From Ketogulonicigenium robustum (GTDB lineage: Bacteria > Pseudomonadota > Alphaproteobacteria > Rhodobacterales > Rhodobacteraceae), in NCBI RefSeq assembly GCF_002117445.1, contig NZ_CP019938.1:62001-126000 (forward strand): a stretch of 64,000 nucleotides of DNA, given 5' to 3'. The position numbers and the translations under genes were made by a program. Shown here piece by piece: positions 44,956 to 54,160 of the stretch. Every line of letters starts with the position of its first letter. The first letter of the stretch is position 1. Under the pieces are notes generated by a model. The model saw only the letters and a list, made by a program, of their open reading frames with translations. It made no database searches and was not told the origin of the DNA.

Positions 44956-45507
44956 TTAACCCTCTAATATACCGGCATTTTGTGGGGTACGTATGCCGGA
45001 ATGAAGTGTGGCGCTGGCAATGTCTTCCAGCTGTAGCTTTAGAAACGCCAGCGTCAGCGCGGGCTGCCATGCCATTGCGGCGGCGACAACTTCGGGCGTG
45101 TAATCACCCGTACGCCCCAGCAGATTGAGGGTGCTGACGACACGCCCATCCGCTACCGCTGGCAGGTTCATGTTCGCGGTAAATCCCAGTGCCTCAATCT
45201 TCTCGCAATCGAAAAACGCAGCTGTGAATTCGACTAGCGTGTGGGATACGAACAGGCGTTTATCCATAAAAACAGTATGATAGTGACCGTTCTTTAGAAG
45301 TATTTTGAAGTTCTAGACAGGGTAGGCATCCGCATTGTCGGAATAAACGCGGCGGATGCGCATGTTCGTCAAATCGTAGACCGATGCCGTTGTCAGGCCC
45401 GACGGGGCGCAAGCTGTGGCACCCTCCAACACATAGGCGAAAACGCTAGCGGCGGCATCTGGGGCAGCGGCGAGTGCGTGGGCGTGCGCAAGGTCGGGTG
45501 TCGTCAT
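44956..45507 (-). pseudogene. GAF-domain protein, interrupted by an in-frame TAG
   Basis: From ATG 45507 (AAAGGA upstream) the frame reads MTTPDLAHAHALAAAPDAAA, then LTTASVYDLTNMRIRRVYSD and NADAYPV, and stops at a TAG (45313-45315). The same frame continues for 118 codons: MDKRLFVSHTLVEFTAAFFD, EALGFTANMNLPAVADGRVV and STLNLLGRTGDYTPEVVAAA, ending at 44956. The two halves together align along the whole length of the intact GAF protein at 23787-24287 (RRVYTSDAVAYP, LGCQAIINLPVALGGKVVAT, VNILDAKGSYPAEI). A single nonsense codon is the main lesion, so decay is recent or the gene is read through. Confidence 0.85.
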
Positions 45508-45601
45508 CTTTTGTCCTTTGGCGGTGTAATGGGCAGGCTGGCCAAGCGTGCACTTTATGATAACAACGCCAAGCCCCATCCCGCGAAACGACAGGTTACC
45601 C

Positions 45602-45991
45602 ATGGCAAATCGCCCCCGTTTTACGGCCCGTCAGGCCGGCTTCTTTGTGCTCGGCTGCCTTATGGTGGTGTTGGGGGTAATCGGCGCCGTGCTACCGTTG
45701 ATGCCGACGACAGTTTTCCTCATCTTGGCGGCATGGTGTTTCGGCCGTTCGTCGCCGCGGCTTGAGGCATGGCTACTGAACCATCCACGCTTTGGCCCCA
45801 CATTGCGCGCGTGGCGCAAAGACGGAGCCATCCCGCTGCGGGCAAAGTACTTCGCGGTGGGGGGCATAACCTTGGGCTACGCTCTGTTCTTCTGGGGCGC
45901 GCGCCCTGGTTGGCTGCTGGCGATTGGGGTGCTAATCCCGATGGCAGCCATCGCGATGTGGATCGTAACCCGGCCGCTGCCGCGAAACTAA
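45602..45991 (+). CDS. DUF454 (YbaN) family membrane protein
   Basis: 129 residues from ATG 45602; the frame extends 18 codons upstream without a better start. Three membrane spans. The DUF454 pattern is plain: LGVIGAVLPLMPTTVFLILA, AWCFGRSSPRLEAWLLNHPR and FGPTLRAWRKDGAIPLRAKY. Small inner-membrane protein of unknown function, widespread in proteobacteria. It is divergent from the GAF pseudogene and convergent with the SDR gene; the 40-bp gap downstream is AT-rich without a hairpin. Confidence 0.9.
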   Translation: MANRPRFTARQAGFFVLGCLMVVLGVIGAVLPLMPTTVFLILAAWCFGRSSPRLEAWLLNHPRFGPTLRAWRKDGAIPLRAKYFAVGGITLGYALFFWGARPGWLLAIGVLIPMAAIAMWIVTRPLPRN

Positions 45992-46030
45992 TGCACAGTT
46001 ATCCTATAATTTATCTTATGTAATATATAT

Positions 46031-46783
46031 CTAGGCCAGCAGCAGGCCGCCGTCGACGTGTATGGTCTGCCCCGTAATGTGCCGCGCGCCGCGCGACAGT
46101 AAAAACGCTACCATTTCGGCGATATCGGCGGGCTCGCCCAAGCGGCGGTTAGGGGTGATTTGGGCGGTGCGTTCCATCGCGGCACTGGGCGTTGCGGTGT
46201 GGCCGCCGGCGTCTTTGCGCACGAAACCGGGCGCCACGCAATTCACGCAGACGCCATCGGGGCCTAACTGGACAGCGAGCGTCTTGGCCAGTGCCTCTAG
46301 CGCGGCTTTGGCGGCGCTGGAGGCGGGAAACAACATGTCGTTCACCCCAAACCCGTGCGCGACAAAGCTGCTTATGGCCACGACGCGCGCGTTATCAGCA
46401 GTCTTCAGATGTGGCAGCGCCGCCGTCATCAGACGTAGAAAAGCGACCGGCATAATCGCGAAGGCGGCTTCCAGATCCTCGGGTTGCAGGTCGCCAATAT
46501 CGGCCCGATGCGCCCTGCCCGCATTAGACACAATGCGCCCGAGCCCGCCGAAGCTGGCGATGGCCTGTGCGACCAACGCCGGTGCGGTTTGTGGGGCGGC
46601 CAGATCGCCGACCATGGTGACCACACTTGCGCCGTCAGCGCGCAGCGCATCGGCCAAGGCATTCAGGCTCGCAGTATTGCTGCCGGTGTGCAGTATCAGC
46701 CGCGCGTCGGGGCCGCCGATACGCCGCGCGATGGCCGCGCCTATCCCCGTTGCCGCGCCCGTAATCAGCGTGATCGGTTCCAT
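46031..46783 (-). CDS. SDR-family oxidoreductase, last gene of the Dpp-type operon
   Basis: 250 residues from ATG 46783 (GGAAGGG upstream, and a one-base overlap with the TauE stop). TGAATGIG near 8-15, SNAG at the active-site edge, Ser in AISSF. At the usual YxxxK position the sequence is FPASSAAKAAL, so the catalytic Tyr appears replaced by Ser or Phe while the Lys is kept. Ends with the common ITGQTIHVDGGLLLA. The altered catalytic tetrad suggests an unusual reaction, a non-catalytic role or relaxed selection. Substrate unknown. Confidence 0.88.
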   Translation of the reverse strand: MEPITLITGAATGIGAAIARRIGGPDARLILHTGSNTASLNALADALRADGASVVTMVGDLAAPQTAPALVAQAIASFGGLGRIVSNAGRAHRADIGDLQPEDLEAAFAIMPVAFLRLMTAALPHLKTADNARVVAISSFVAHGFGVNDMLFPASSAAKAALEALAKTLAVQLGPDGVCVNCVAPGFVRKDAGGHTATPSAAMERTAQITPNRRLGEPADIAEMVAFLLSRGARHITGQTIHVDGGLLLA

Positions 46784-47523
46784 TACAGTAATCCCTTCCA
46801 AGCGCGGGCCAGCAAAACAAGGGCTGACACGAATGATATCGCGATGATCAGCGGCTTAACCCGCGCCTTCGTCAACAGCCCCCGCGCGAAGCCCGATGCA
46901 AGCAGGCCCAGCATTGCAAATGGCGTCATGAATGCGCCCAGCACCAGATCGTCGCGCCCGAAGCCGCCCGTTGCGGCCAAGGCCGCGATTGAGATCAGCG
47001 AGCCGACAAAGAAGTATGCGTTCAGCGTGGCGCGCATGCGGGCGGGCGGCGCATTTTGGTACACCAGCGCCATGGGCGGCGCGCCGATGGATGTCAGCGT
47101 GCCCATGAAGCCCGAAACAGCGCCTGCGCCGAACAAGCTGGCCGGCGATGCTTTGAATGTCGTACCCAAAAGGCTAAGGATAACGGCCAGCAGCACGGCA
47201 AGACCGAAGACGCCCGAAAATGCGTGTGGGCTGAGGGTGCCAATGGCCAGCGCCGCGCCGATGGCCGCAACGAACCGGCCCAGCAACGAAAACCCAAGAT
47301 CGCTGCAATCGACATCGCGCCAATCGCGCAGCGTCGCGCCAATGCAGACTGCCCCCGCCATCACCAGCATCGGCCCCGGAACGAAAACGGGACTGATGAC
47401 GGCCAGCAGCGGCGCGGCCAGCATATTGAAGCCGAAACCCGTCACGCCTTGGACGGCACCGGCGATGAAAACAGCAACAATGGCGGCAAAGCCCGTCCAG
47501 CCCAGCAGAAATTCCAGTGTCAT
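46783..47523 (-). CDS. TauE/SafE-family sulfite/organic acid exporter
   Basis: 246 residues from ATG 47523, which overlaps the ATPase stop. About eight membrane helices with the family motif VQGVTGFGFNMLAAPLLAVI near residue 25 and the repeat GAVSGFMGTLTSIGAPPMAL in the second half. Members export sulfite, sulfoacetate or related anions. It is translationally coupled to the peptide importer upstream and the SDR downstream, an unusual combination that suggests the imported compound yields an anion that must leave the cell. Confidence 0.9.
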   Translation of the reverse strand: MTLEFLLGWTGFAAIVAVFIAGAVQGVTGFGFNMLAAPLLAVISPVFVPGPMLVMAGAVCIGATLRDWRDVDCSDLGFSLLGRFVAAIGAALAIGTLSPHAFSGVFGLAVLLAVILSLLGTTFKASPASLFGAGAVSGFMGTLTSIGAPPMALVYQNAPPARMRATLNAYFFVGSLISIAALAATGGFGRDDLVLGAFMTPFAMLGLLASGFARGLLTKARVKPLIIAISFVSALVLLARAWKGLL

Positions 47524-48500
47524 AGGCCGTCGTTCCAGCAGGCCGCGAAGCGGTCGCCATCTTTGCGCACCAACGGCGGGGCTTGAATGCGGCATTTCTC
47601 GCTGGCCAACGGGCAGCGGGGGTGAAAGCGGCACCCACTGGGCGGGTTCGCTAAATCGACGCTTTCGCCCGGGTGCACGATCCGCCGCCGCGTGCGCTGC
47701 ACAGCCGGGTTTGCGACGGGCACGGCCGATAGTAGTGCCTTGGTATAGGGGTGGATGGGGCGACTATAGATGTCGGCGCGCGGGGCAATTTCGACGATGC
47801 GCCCCGCGTACATAATCGCCACGCGGTGCGAGATATGCCGGACAATGGCCAGATCGTGCGCGATGAACAGAAACGAGATGCCGAGCTCGCGCTGCAGGTC
47901 CTGCATCAGGTTCACCACCTGCGCGCGGACCGAAACATCCAGCGCAGACACCGGTTCATCCGCCACGATCAGCGATGGCTTCAGTGCCAGCGCGCGGGCA
48001 ATACCGATCCGCTGGCGCTGCCCCCCAGAAAAACTATGGGCGAACCGATCGACCGCATCGCGCGGCATGCCGACCTTGTCCATCAGGTCCTGCACAACGC
48101 TGCGCGCCTCGTCGGGGCCCGCGACAAGTCCGTGCACGATCAGCGGTTCGGCCACGATGTCACCGATTTTCATGCGCGGGTTAAGCGACGTGTACGGATC
48201 TTGCAGGACGATCTGCATACGGGCGCGCAGCTTGCGCAACGCCTCGCCGCTGGTGTGGGTGATGTCGCGGCCTTCGAATATGATGCGCCCGTCGGAACTG
48301 GGCAGGCGCCGCAAAATCGCACGGCCCACGGTGGTCTTACCTGACCCGCTTTCGCCGACCAGCCCCAAGGTCTCGCCCGGTGCAATGTCGAACGAGACGT
48401 CCGTCACCGCGTTCACGCTGCGCTTTTTACGCAAGAATCCACCGGCTGATAGCTGGTAATCAATCGACAGACCCGCAACGGAAAGTGTCGTGTCACTCAT
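47520..48500 (-). CDS. Dipeptide/oligopeptide ABC transporter ATP-binding protein (DppF type)
   Basis: 326 residues: Walker A GESGSGKTT, Q-loop IVLQDPYTSLNPRMKIG, signature FSGGQRQR, Walker B LIVADEPVSALD, H-loop IAHDLA, and the Cys-rich tail GCRFHPRCPLASEKC. Starts at 48500, four bases inside the previous ATPase gene. Partner of the DppD-type protein in energising the importer. Confidence 0.94.
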   Translation of the reverse strand: MSDTTLSVAGLSIDYQLSAGGFLRKKRSVNAVTDVSFDIAPGETLGLVGESGSGKTTVGRAILRRLPSSDGRIIFEGRDITHTSGEALRKLRARMQIVLQDPYTSLNPRMKIGDIVAEPLIVHGLVAGPDEARSVVQDLMDKVGMPRDAVDRFAHSFSGGQRQRIGIARALALKPSLIVADEPVSALDVSVRAQVVNLMQDLQRELGISFLFIAHDLAIVRHISHRVAIMYAGRIVEIAPRADIYSRPIHPYTKALLSAVPVANPAVQRTRRRIVHPGESVDLANPPSGCRFHPRCPLASEKCRIQAPPLVRKDGDRFAACWNDGL

Positions 48501-49486
48501 ACTTGCTCACCTTCCCATGCGGGTTGTCCGGCCTTGCGGCAGGCCACCATGCCATTGCCATGGGGCCGCAGGGTTTGCGGTGCGCGACAGCCGTCATCGC
48601 CCAGCGGGCAACGCGCCAGAAAAGCGCAGCCTTGCGGCGGGTTGCGCAGGCCGGGGGGTGTCCCCTCGATCGAGACAAGCCGGTCTTCGTCAACATCCAG
48701 CTGCGGGGTCGAGCGGATGAGGCCCTGCGTGTAGGGGTGCGCTGGCGCGCCAAATATGTCGTCGACAAGGCCGGCTTCGATGATCTGACCCGCATACATG
48801 ACCGCCACCTTGTGGCACAGGCCCGCGACAATCCCCAGATCATGCGTGATCAGGATGATCGACAGGCCCATCCGGTCCTGCAAGGCGGCCAGCAATTCCA
48901 GAATTTGCGCTTGAATGGTGACATCCAGTGCGGTCGTAGGCTCATCCGCGACGACCAGATCGGGGTTGCAGGCGATTGACATGGCAATCATCACGCGCTG
49001 GCGCATGCCGCCAGAAAATTCGTGCGGGAACTGCCCCAACCGCCGCTGTGCCCCCGAAATGCCGACGGCGCTCAGTAGCTCGGCCGCGCGGGCTTGCGCC
49101 TGTTCGGTGGTCATGCCCAGATGCAGCTGCAACACTTCGCCAATTTGCGCCCCGATGGTCATCAGCGGGTTCAGCGACGTCATCGGGTTCTGGAAGACCA
49201 TGGTCATGTCCTTGCCCCAGACGCCATGTTGGTGGCGCGCTGCCCCTGCCCCGATGATCGGCTGCCCTTTCCAGTAAATCGTGCCGCCGGTGACGCGGCC
49301 CGGCACGTCGATCAAACCCATGATGGCTTGGGCAGTGACCGACTTCCCCGACCCGCTTTCACCGACGATGCCCAGCGTCTCGCCGCGCGCCAGCGTCAAG
49401 TTTACGCCGCGCAGCGCGTGGACGGTACCGTCGCGCGTATCAAACGCGACTTCCAGATTGTCGACCTGCAACAGGGGATGGCTCAT
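48497..49486 (-). CDS. Dipeptide/oligopeptide ABC transporter ATP-binding protein (DppD type)
   Basis: 329 residues from ATG 49486, overlapping the permease stop (ATGA). The frame is open far upstream but only by reading the permease gene out of frame. Walker [10 protein letters not shown]-loop MVFQNPMTSLNPLMTIG, signature FSGGMRQR, Walker [14 protein letters not shown]-loop ITHDLG, tail GCAFLARCPLGDDGC. Confidence 0.94.
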   Translation of the reverse strand: MSHPLLQVDNLEVAFDTRDGTVHALRGVNLTLARGETLGIVGESGSGKSVTAQAIMGLIDVPGRVTGGTIYWKGQPIIGAGAARHQHGVWGKDMTMVFQNPMTSLNPLMTIGAQIGEVLQLHLGMTTEQAQARAAELLSAVGISGAQRRLGQFPHEFSGGMRQRVMIAMSIACNPDLVVADEPTTALDVTIQAQILELLAALQDRMGLSIILITHDLGIVAGLCHKVAVMYAGQIIEAGLVDDIFGAPAHPYTQGLIRSTPQLDVDEDRLVSIEGTPPGLRNPPQGCAFLARCPLGDDGCRAPQTLRPHGNGMVACRKAGQPAWEGEQV

Positions 49487-50436
49487 GCGCTGTCCTTTGT
49501 GGGGGTCTTTGTGGCGGAAGGGGCGATCTTGCATCGGCGGGCCGTCAAGCTGCGGGCAAAGCGTTTCTCGCGCTCCTCGGGGTTGGTGGTGACGCGCAGC
49601 CAGTTGGCGAACAGGTTGATCGACAGCACGGTTGCGACAATCGCAAGGCCCGGGAATGTGACCAGCCACCACGCGATAAACAGGTAGTCGCGCCCCGACG
49701 CCACATCGAGGCCCCATGACGTTGCTGGCGGTTGCACCCCGAACCCGAGGAATGAGACCGCAGCCTCGGCCAGTACGATATTGGTGAATTCCAAGATCAA
49801 CAGCGTCAGAAGTGGCGAGACAAGGTTCGGCAGGATGTGTTTGAAGATGACGCGGGCCGGTTTGCAGCCAATCACCTCGGCCGCCTCGACATAAGGGGTC
49901 TGGCGCGTAGCCGATACGATGCCGCGCACAAGGCGCGCGTACACCATCCAGTTGGTGATGGACAGTACGATAACCAGCGTCCACACCCCCGGCCCGATGA
50001 CCCCGACAATCAGCAAAATCAGCAAGATACCGGGGAATGATACCTGAATGTCCACCAGTCGCATCAGCACGGAATCCGTCCGCCCGCCTGCATAGCCCGC
50101 CCACAGCCCGATACAGGTGCCCAAGGTCGCGGCGATCAGGCTGGCCAGAATGCCGATCATCAGCGTTGCCCGCGCGCCCCATATTAACCGCGAGAGGACA
50201 TCGCGGCCCAAATTGTCGGTGCCCAGAATATGCGCCCAGCTGCCACGCTCATGCCAAACGGGTGGCGTCAGGCGGCTGGTCAGGGCCTGCGCGCTGGCAT
50301 CATAGGGGGCCAGCAGCGGCGCAAACAGCGCGGTCAGCAGGATGAGGACGATGACGATCAGCCCGAAAGCCGCCATTTTGTCGGCCCAAAGCTCTAGCCA
50401 GAACGCTTTGAAACGGGTGAAAAGCGCGGCTGCCAT
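49483..50436 (-). CDS. Dipeptide/oligopeptide ABC transporter permease (DppC type)
   Basis: 317 residues from ATG 50436, which overlaps the DppB stop (TGATG). Six membrane spans, HILGTDNLGRDVLSRLIWGA before helix 2 and EAA loop PYVEAAEVIGCKPARVIFKH. Standard length, without the large insert seen in the other operon's OppC. A Lys/Arg-rich C-terminal tail (REKRFARSLTARRCKIAPSA) is longer than usual. Confidence 0.93.
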   Translation of the reverse strand: MAAALFTRFKAFWLELWADKMAAFGLIVIVLILLTALFAPLLAPYDASAQALTSRLTPPVWHERGSWAHILGTDNLGRDVLSRLIWGARATLMIGILASLIAATLGTCIGLWAGYAGGRTDSVLMRLVDIQVSFPGILLILLIVGVIGPGVWTLVIVLSITNWMVYARLVRGIVSATRQTPYVEAAEVIGCKPARVIFKHILPNLVSPLLTLLILEFTNIVLAEAAVSFLGFGVQPPATSWGLDVASGRDYLFIAWWLVTFPGLAIVATVLSINLFANWLRVTTNPEEREKRFARSLTARRCKIAPSATKTPTKDSA

Positions 50437-51356
50437 CAGTTCAACTCGATCCGCGGGTCGACCGATTTGGCGATGATGTCCAGCAAGATGCTGATCACCA
50501 CGATAAGACCGGCGATGATGAAAACAATGGCCTGCATCAGAAACAGATCGCCGCGCTTGATCGCTTGCACGGCGGTGTTGCCCAGCCCGGGCCAGGCGAA
50601 CACGGTTTCGATCACCACCGTATAGCCCGACAGCGCCGTGATGAATTCCCACCCCGCGATCGAGATGAAGGGCACCAAAATATTGCGCAGCGTGTGAATG
50701 CGCAGGATGCGCGGCAAGCTCAGCCCCTTGGCGCGGGCGGTTTTGACATAGGGTTTGTTCAGTTCCTCGATCATGTTGGCACGCACCATCATGGTAAAGC
50801 GCGCCAGCGGCGCCAATGCCATTGTGGCGGCAGGCAGCACAAGGTGCCAGACTGACCCTGCCCCCGATGTGGGCAGCCATTTCAGCCAGACGGCAAAGAC
50901 CATGATCGCCATCAAGCCCACCCAGAACTGCGGCATGGCCAGCCCCAAAAGCCCCACCGATGTTGTCAGCCGGTCAACCACCCCGCCCGGACGCAGGGCC
51001 GCAATCGCCCCCAGCGGCACCGACAGAATGATGGCAACGCCCAGCCCCGCGCTGATCAACATCAGGCTGAACGGCAACCGTTCGAACACCACGTCAACGG
51101 CCGCCCGCCGCTGCCATGTGCTGTCGCCGAAATTCAACGTCAGGATGTCCCAGCAGAAGCGAGCGAATTGCGTGGGCAGCGGTTGGTCCAGCCCCAGTTG
51201 CGCGGCGAAGGCCGCGCGCTGTTCGGCCGTCGCGCTCAGTGGCAGCATCAGCGCCACCGGATCGCCAAAGGTGCGGGTAGCCAGAAAAACGGCCGTCGTC
51301 ACGCCAAAGACGACAAGCACACCTTGCAGCAGTCGACGAAGGATGAAGTCCAACAC
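50436..51356 (-). CDS. Dipeptide/oligopeptide ABC transporter permease (DppB type)
   Basis: 306 residues. N-terminal FILRRLLQGVLVVFGVTTAV, periplasmic domain, then EAA loop PYVKTARAKGLSLPRILRIH and the C-terminal DPRIEL typical of DppB. Second gene of the operon, separated from the binding-protein gene by 67 bp containing a hairpin. Confidence 0.94.
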   Translation of the reverse strand: MLDFILRRLLQGVLVVFGVTTAVFLATRTFGDPVALMLPLSATAEQRAAFAAQLGLDQPLPTQFARFCWDILTLNFGDSTWQRRAAVDVVFERLPFSLMLISAGLGVAIILSVPLGAIAALRPGGVVDRLTTSVGLLGLAMPQFWVGLMAIMVFAVWLKWLPTSGAGSVWHLVLPAATMALAPLARFTMMVRANMIEELNKPYVKTARAKGLSLPRILRIHTLRNILVPFISIAGWEFITALSGYTVVIETVFAWPGLGNTAVQAIKRGDLFLMQAIVFIIAGLIVVISILLDIIAKSVDPRIELN

Positions 51357-51394
51357 GAGGCAGGTCCTGTAGTAAGATTTTGGTGGGCGAGGAC

Positions 51395-51416
51395 GGTAGC
51401 CCGCACGCGGGCTACC
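51395..51416 (-). promoter_or_regulatory. Intercistronic hairpin between binding protein and DppB
   Basis: GGTAGCCCG (51395-51403) pairs perfectly with CGGGCTACC (51408-51416). Located just past the binding-protein stop on the minus strand with no T-run in that direction, so probably an mRNA stabiliser or attenuator that sets a higher level of binding protein than permease. Confidence 0.6.
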
Positions 51417-51423
51417 AGCTTTT

Positions 51424-52911
51424 TTACTCGCTGACTGTCATTTCCGCGATGATCAGCTTGGCGTCCGAGCGCGGCTGCCATTCCATCCGCGTCGACATGC
51501 CATAGATGTCTTGCAGGTTGAAAAGCGGCACGGTGTAGTTCAGGTCGTGCGCGTGCTGCTGGATCTCGCCATACATCGCTTGGCGCTTTTCGACGTCGGT
51601 TTCGACGCGGGCGGCATCGATCATCGCGGCCATTTCGGCATCGGAATTCGACGCTGCGGCGCCGTCCATATGATAGATGAACGACATTTCGCGGTCGGCA
51701 TCCAGCAGCTCGTTCGAGTTGGCGATGAAGATCGCGTCGGGGCGCGGGCCGCTGCCCATCAGGCTATCAAGGTAGACCGAGAATTCCTGAATATCCGTTG
51801 TCACGTTCAACCCGATCTCGGCCCAATAGGCGGCAACGGCCTCAATCTGCTCGCGGTCTTTCAGCCAGCGGCCGGATTCGCCGACGACGGTAATGGGAGC
51901 GCCTTCCATTCCGGCCTCGGCTAGTAGGGCGCGGGCGCGATCGGGGTCGTAGGGGTAGGAATCCAACGCGGTGTTGAAGCCGAATGCGGCGGGATTGATG
52001 TGCGAACCTTTGGCAATTTGCGCATAGCCCATGAACAGGCTGTCAACCATCGCCTGGCGGTCAATCGCCAGATTCAGCGCCTCGCGCACCAGCGGGTTGC
52101 CCGTCACCTCGTTATCCGTGCCGACCACGAAAACCGATGTTTCAAGGCCCGCGACGGCGGCAAACTTCGGCACGGCGCTGGTAAATTCCGGCATCAGGGC
52201 GGTGACGACATCAAACTCGCCCGCCATCAGCCCCGACAGGCGGGTGCCCGGCTCGGCCACAAAGCGGTAGGTGGCCTCGTCGATTTCGGGTGCGCCGCCC
52301 CAGTAGTCGGCGTTGGCGACCAAGACCAGATCGGTGCCGCGGCTCCAGCTTTGCAGCTTGTAGGGGCCGGTGCCGACAGCTTCGCTGGCGATATCGCCGG
52401 TGGCGGCATGGCCCGGCTCGATCATCTTCATCCAATACATCCGCGAGGGCAGAATCGGGTCGGGGCCGGTCGTGGTGATATTCACGGTCAGGTCATCGAC
52501 CGCCTCGGCCCCCGCGATGGTGCCGAAATACGCCATCTGTTCGGAATTGTTGGCCGGATCAATAACCCGCGCGACCGATGCGACAACCGCGGCCGCATTG
52601 AACGGCGCGCCATTGTGGAAAGTGACGCCATCGCGCAGCTTGAACTGCCATGTCAGCGCATCCAGCTGTTCGGGCAGCGCGGCGGCAAGGCCGGGCACCA
52701 ACTCGCCCTCGGGGGTGCGCGCCAGCAGGGCTTCGTAAATATTGTCGTTTACCATCCGCTCGCCACCGTCGTCACGCAGCTGCGGATCAAGTGTCGAGGG
52801 TTCCGATCCGATAGCGATGGCGATCGACTGCGCCCAAGCGCTGCTGCCGAGGGCCGTCGTCGACAGGAAGGCCGCAAGCCCGATACTGCGGGCAAAAGTC
52901 GTGAAGGTCAT
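51424..52911 (-). CDS. Periplasmic peptide/nickel-type binding protein (SBP_bac_5 family)
   Basis: 495 residues with signal peptide (MTFTTFARSIGLAAFLSTTA, ending SSAWAQ). SBP_bac_5 motifs: STLDPQLRDDGGERMVNDNI, YEALLARTPEGELVPGLA, WQFKLRDGVTFHNGAPFNAA, VGTGPYKLQSWSRGTDLVLV and NPLVREALNLAIDRQAMVDS. Closest in style to DppA/GsiB-like proteins; the ligand may be a dipeptide, glutathione-like compound or opine. First gene of the seven-gene operon. Confidence 0.93.
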   Translation of the reverse strand: MTFTTFARSIGLAAFLSTTALGSSAWAQSIAIAIGSEPSTLDPQLRDDGGERMVNDNIYEALLARTPEGELVPGLAAALPEQLDALTWQFKLRDGVTFHNGAPFNAAAVVASVARVIDPANNSEQMAYFGTIAGAEAVDDLTVNITTTGPDPILPSRMYWMKMIEPGHAATGDIASEAVGTGPYKLQSWSRGTDLVLVANADYWGGAPEIDEATYRFVAEPGTRLSGLMAGEFDVVTALMPEFTSAVPKFAAVAGLETSVFVVGTDNEVTGNPLVREALNLAIDRQAMVDSLFMGYAQIAKGSHINPAAFGFNTALDSYPYDPDRARALLAEAGMEGAPITVVGESGRWLKDREQIEAVAAYWAEIGLNVTTDIQEFSVYLDSLMGSGPRPDAIFIANSNELLDADREMSFIYHMDGAAASNSDAEMAAMIDAARVETDVEKRQAMYGEIQQHAHDLNYTVPLFNLQDIYGMSTRMEWQPRSDAKLIIAEMTVSE

Positions 52912-53025
52912 ACATTTCCCCTGTTGAAAGGTCGGTGCGATTGTGTGCGGATTCAGTGCCGCCTTTTTTCACCGATTGTGTGTTTTGAAATGGAATGCGG
53001 GCATGGTTCTGGCTGCAGCCTAGAA

Positions 53026-53050
53026 GGGCCCCCGCCGCGGCGGGAGGCCC
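53026..53050 (-). terminator. GC-rich hairpin after the LysR gene
   Basis: A nested inverted repeat, outer GGGCC (53026-53030) with GGCCC (53046-53050) and inner CCCG with CGGG. About 15 bases past the LysR stop; on the minus strand only TTCT follows, so it is a weak intrinsic terminator. Confidence 0.55.
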
Positions 53051-53065
53051 GTTATAGTGTATCTA

Positions 53066-53995
53066 TCATGACTTAAACTCATGCAGGGCGGCCATTGCAC
53101 GGGTCATGCCCTCGGCTTCGCGCAGCAGCCAATCGCGCACATCCAGCAGCGCCGCGCGGTGGCTTTTGGATTCGGGTGTGACGATCCAGTACGACTCGCC
53201 CGAGGCAACCGGCGGGCCGAATGGCGCGACCAAGCTGCCGTCGCGCAGCGCATCGGCCACGTAGTGCAGCGGTAGAACCGCAAGGCCCAGCCCGTCCTGC
53301 GCGGCGGCGATCAGCATCTGGCTTTGCGGCAGGCGCAGACCGGCAATGGCCCCCTGATGGGCCACGCCCGACATGCGTAACCACTGCAGCCACAGGCTGG
53401 GTCGACTGGCATTTTGCAGCGTGGGCAGATGCGCAAAGTCGATTTCGCCCGCTGGCGGGGCGAAGCGCGCGACGAATGCGGGGCTGGCGACAACGACCAG
53501 CTTTTCGGCAAAAAATTCGCGCGTGCGTGTGCCCTGCCAGCTACCAGATCCACGCATAATGGCTATGTCAGCCTCGATCGCGGCGGGGTCGACGTTTTGG
53601 GGCAGCGCCGCGATCTCCAGCGGGGTGGCAGGAAACGCGGCGCCAAAAGCCCGCAAGCGCGGCAGCAAAAACCGCAGCGCGAATGTGGGATGCGCGCCCA
53701 GCACCAGCCCTGTGTCGGCCTTGCGGCCCCGCACGGCATCGATCGACACCTCCTCAAGCCGGTCGAGGGTTTGGCGCACATCCGCTGCATATGATCGCCC
53801 GGCATCGGTCAACACCAGCCGGGACCCGGTGCGTTCAAACAAGCGCACGCCCAAGTAGTTTTCCAGATTGGTGATCTGCCGACTGATACCGCTTTGTGTC
53901 AGCATCAGGTCCTCAGCCGCGCGCGTAAAGCTAAGCTGCCGCGCCGCTGAATCGAAGGCCTGCAAGGCCGAAAGCGAGGGGAGGAATCGGCGCAT
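53066..53995 (-). CDS. LysR-family regulator (GcvA/AmpR-like)
   Basis: 309 residues from ATG 53995, with AGGAGA upstream. HTH begins LPSLSALQAFDSAARQLSFT and RAAEDLMLTQSGISRQITNL, followed by FERTGSRLVLTDAGRSY; the LPSLxALxxFxAAAR opening is typical of the GcvA branch. Effector domain has LPLHYVADALRDGSLVAPFG. Divergent from the D-amino acid dehydrogenase operon, which it probably regulates; an inverted repeat lies in the shared 218-bp gap. It could also act on the Dpp-type operon that lies downstream on its own strand. Confidence 0.92.
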   Translation of the reverse strand: MRRFLPSLSALQAFDSAARQLSFTRAAEDLMLTQSGISRQITNLENYLGVRLFERTGSRLVLTDAGRSYAADVRQTLDRLEEVSIDAVRGRKADTGLVLGAHPTFALRFLLPRLRAFGAAFPATPLEIAALPQNVDPAAIEADIAIMRGSGSWQGTRTREFFAEKLVVVASPAFVARFAPPAGEIDFAHLPTLQNASRPSLWLQWLRMSGVAHQGAIAGLRLPQSQMLIAAAQDGLGLAVLPLHYVADALRDGSLVAPFGPPVASGESYWIVTPESKSHRAALLDVRDWLLREAEGMTRAMAALHEFKS

Positions 53996-54160
53996 GGGCA
54001 AGTCTCCTGATCGCTATGATCAAAAGTCATGGTCCAACCACTTTTCAAGGTTTCCGCCTTGGGCACTGGCGGCGCTAGGATTAGCCCCACAAGAACCGCT
54101 TAAATTCCGCCCTAATTTGCAGCCGTAAGATGTGAATTTAAGCATAAATGAAGTGAAGGC

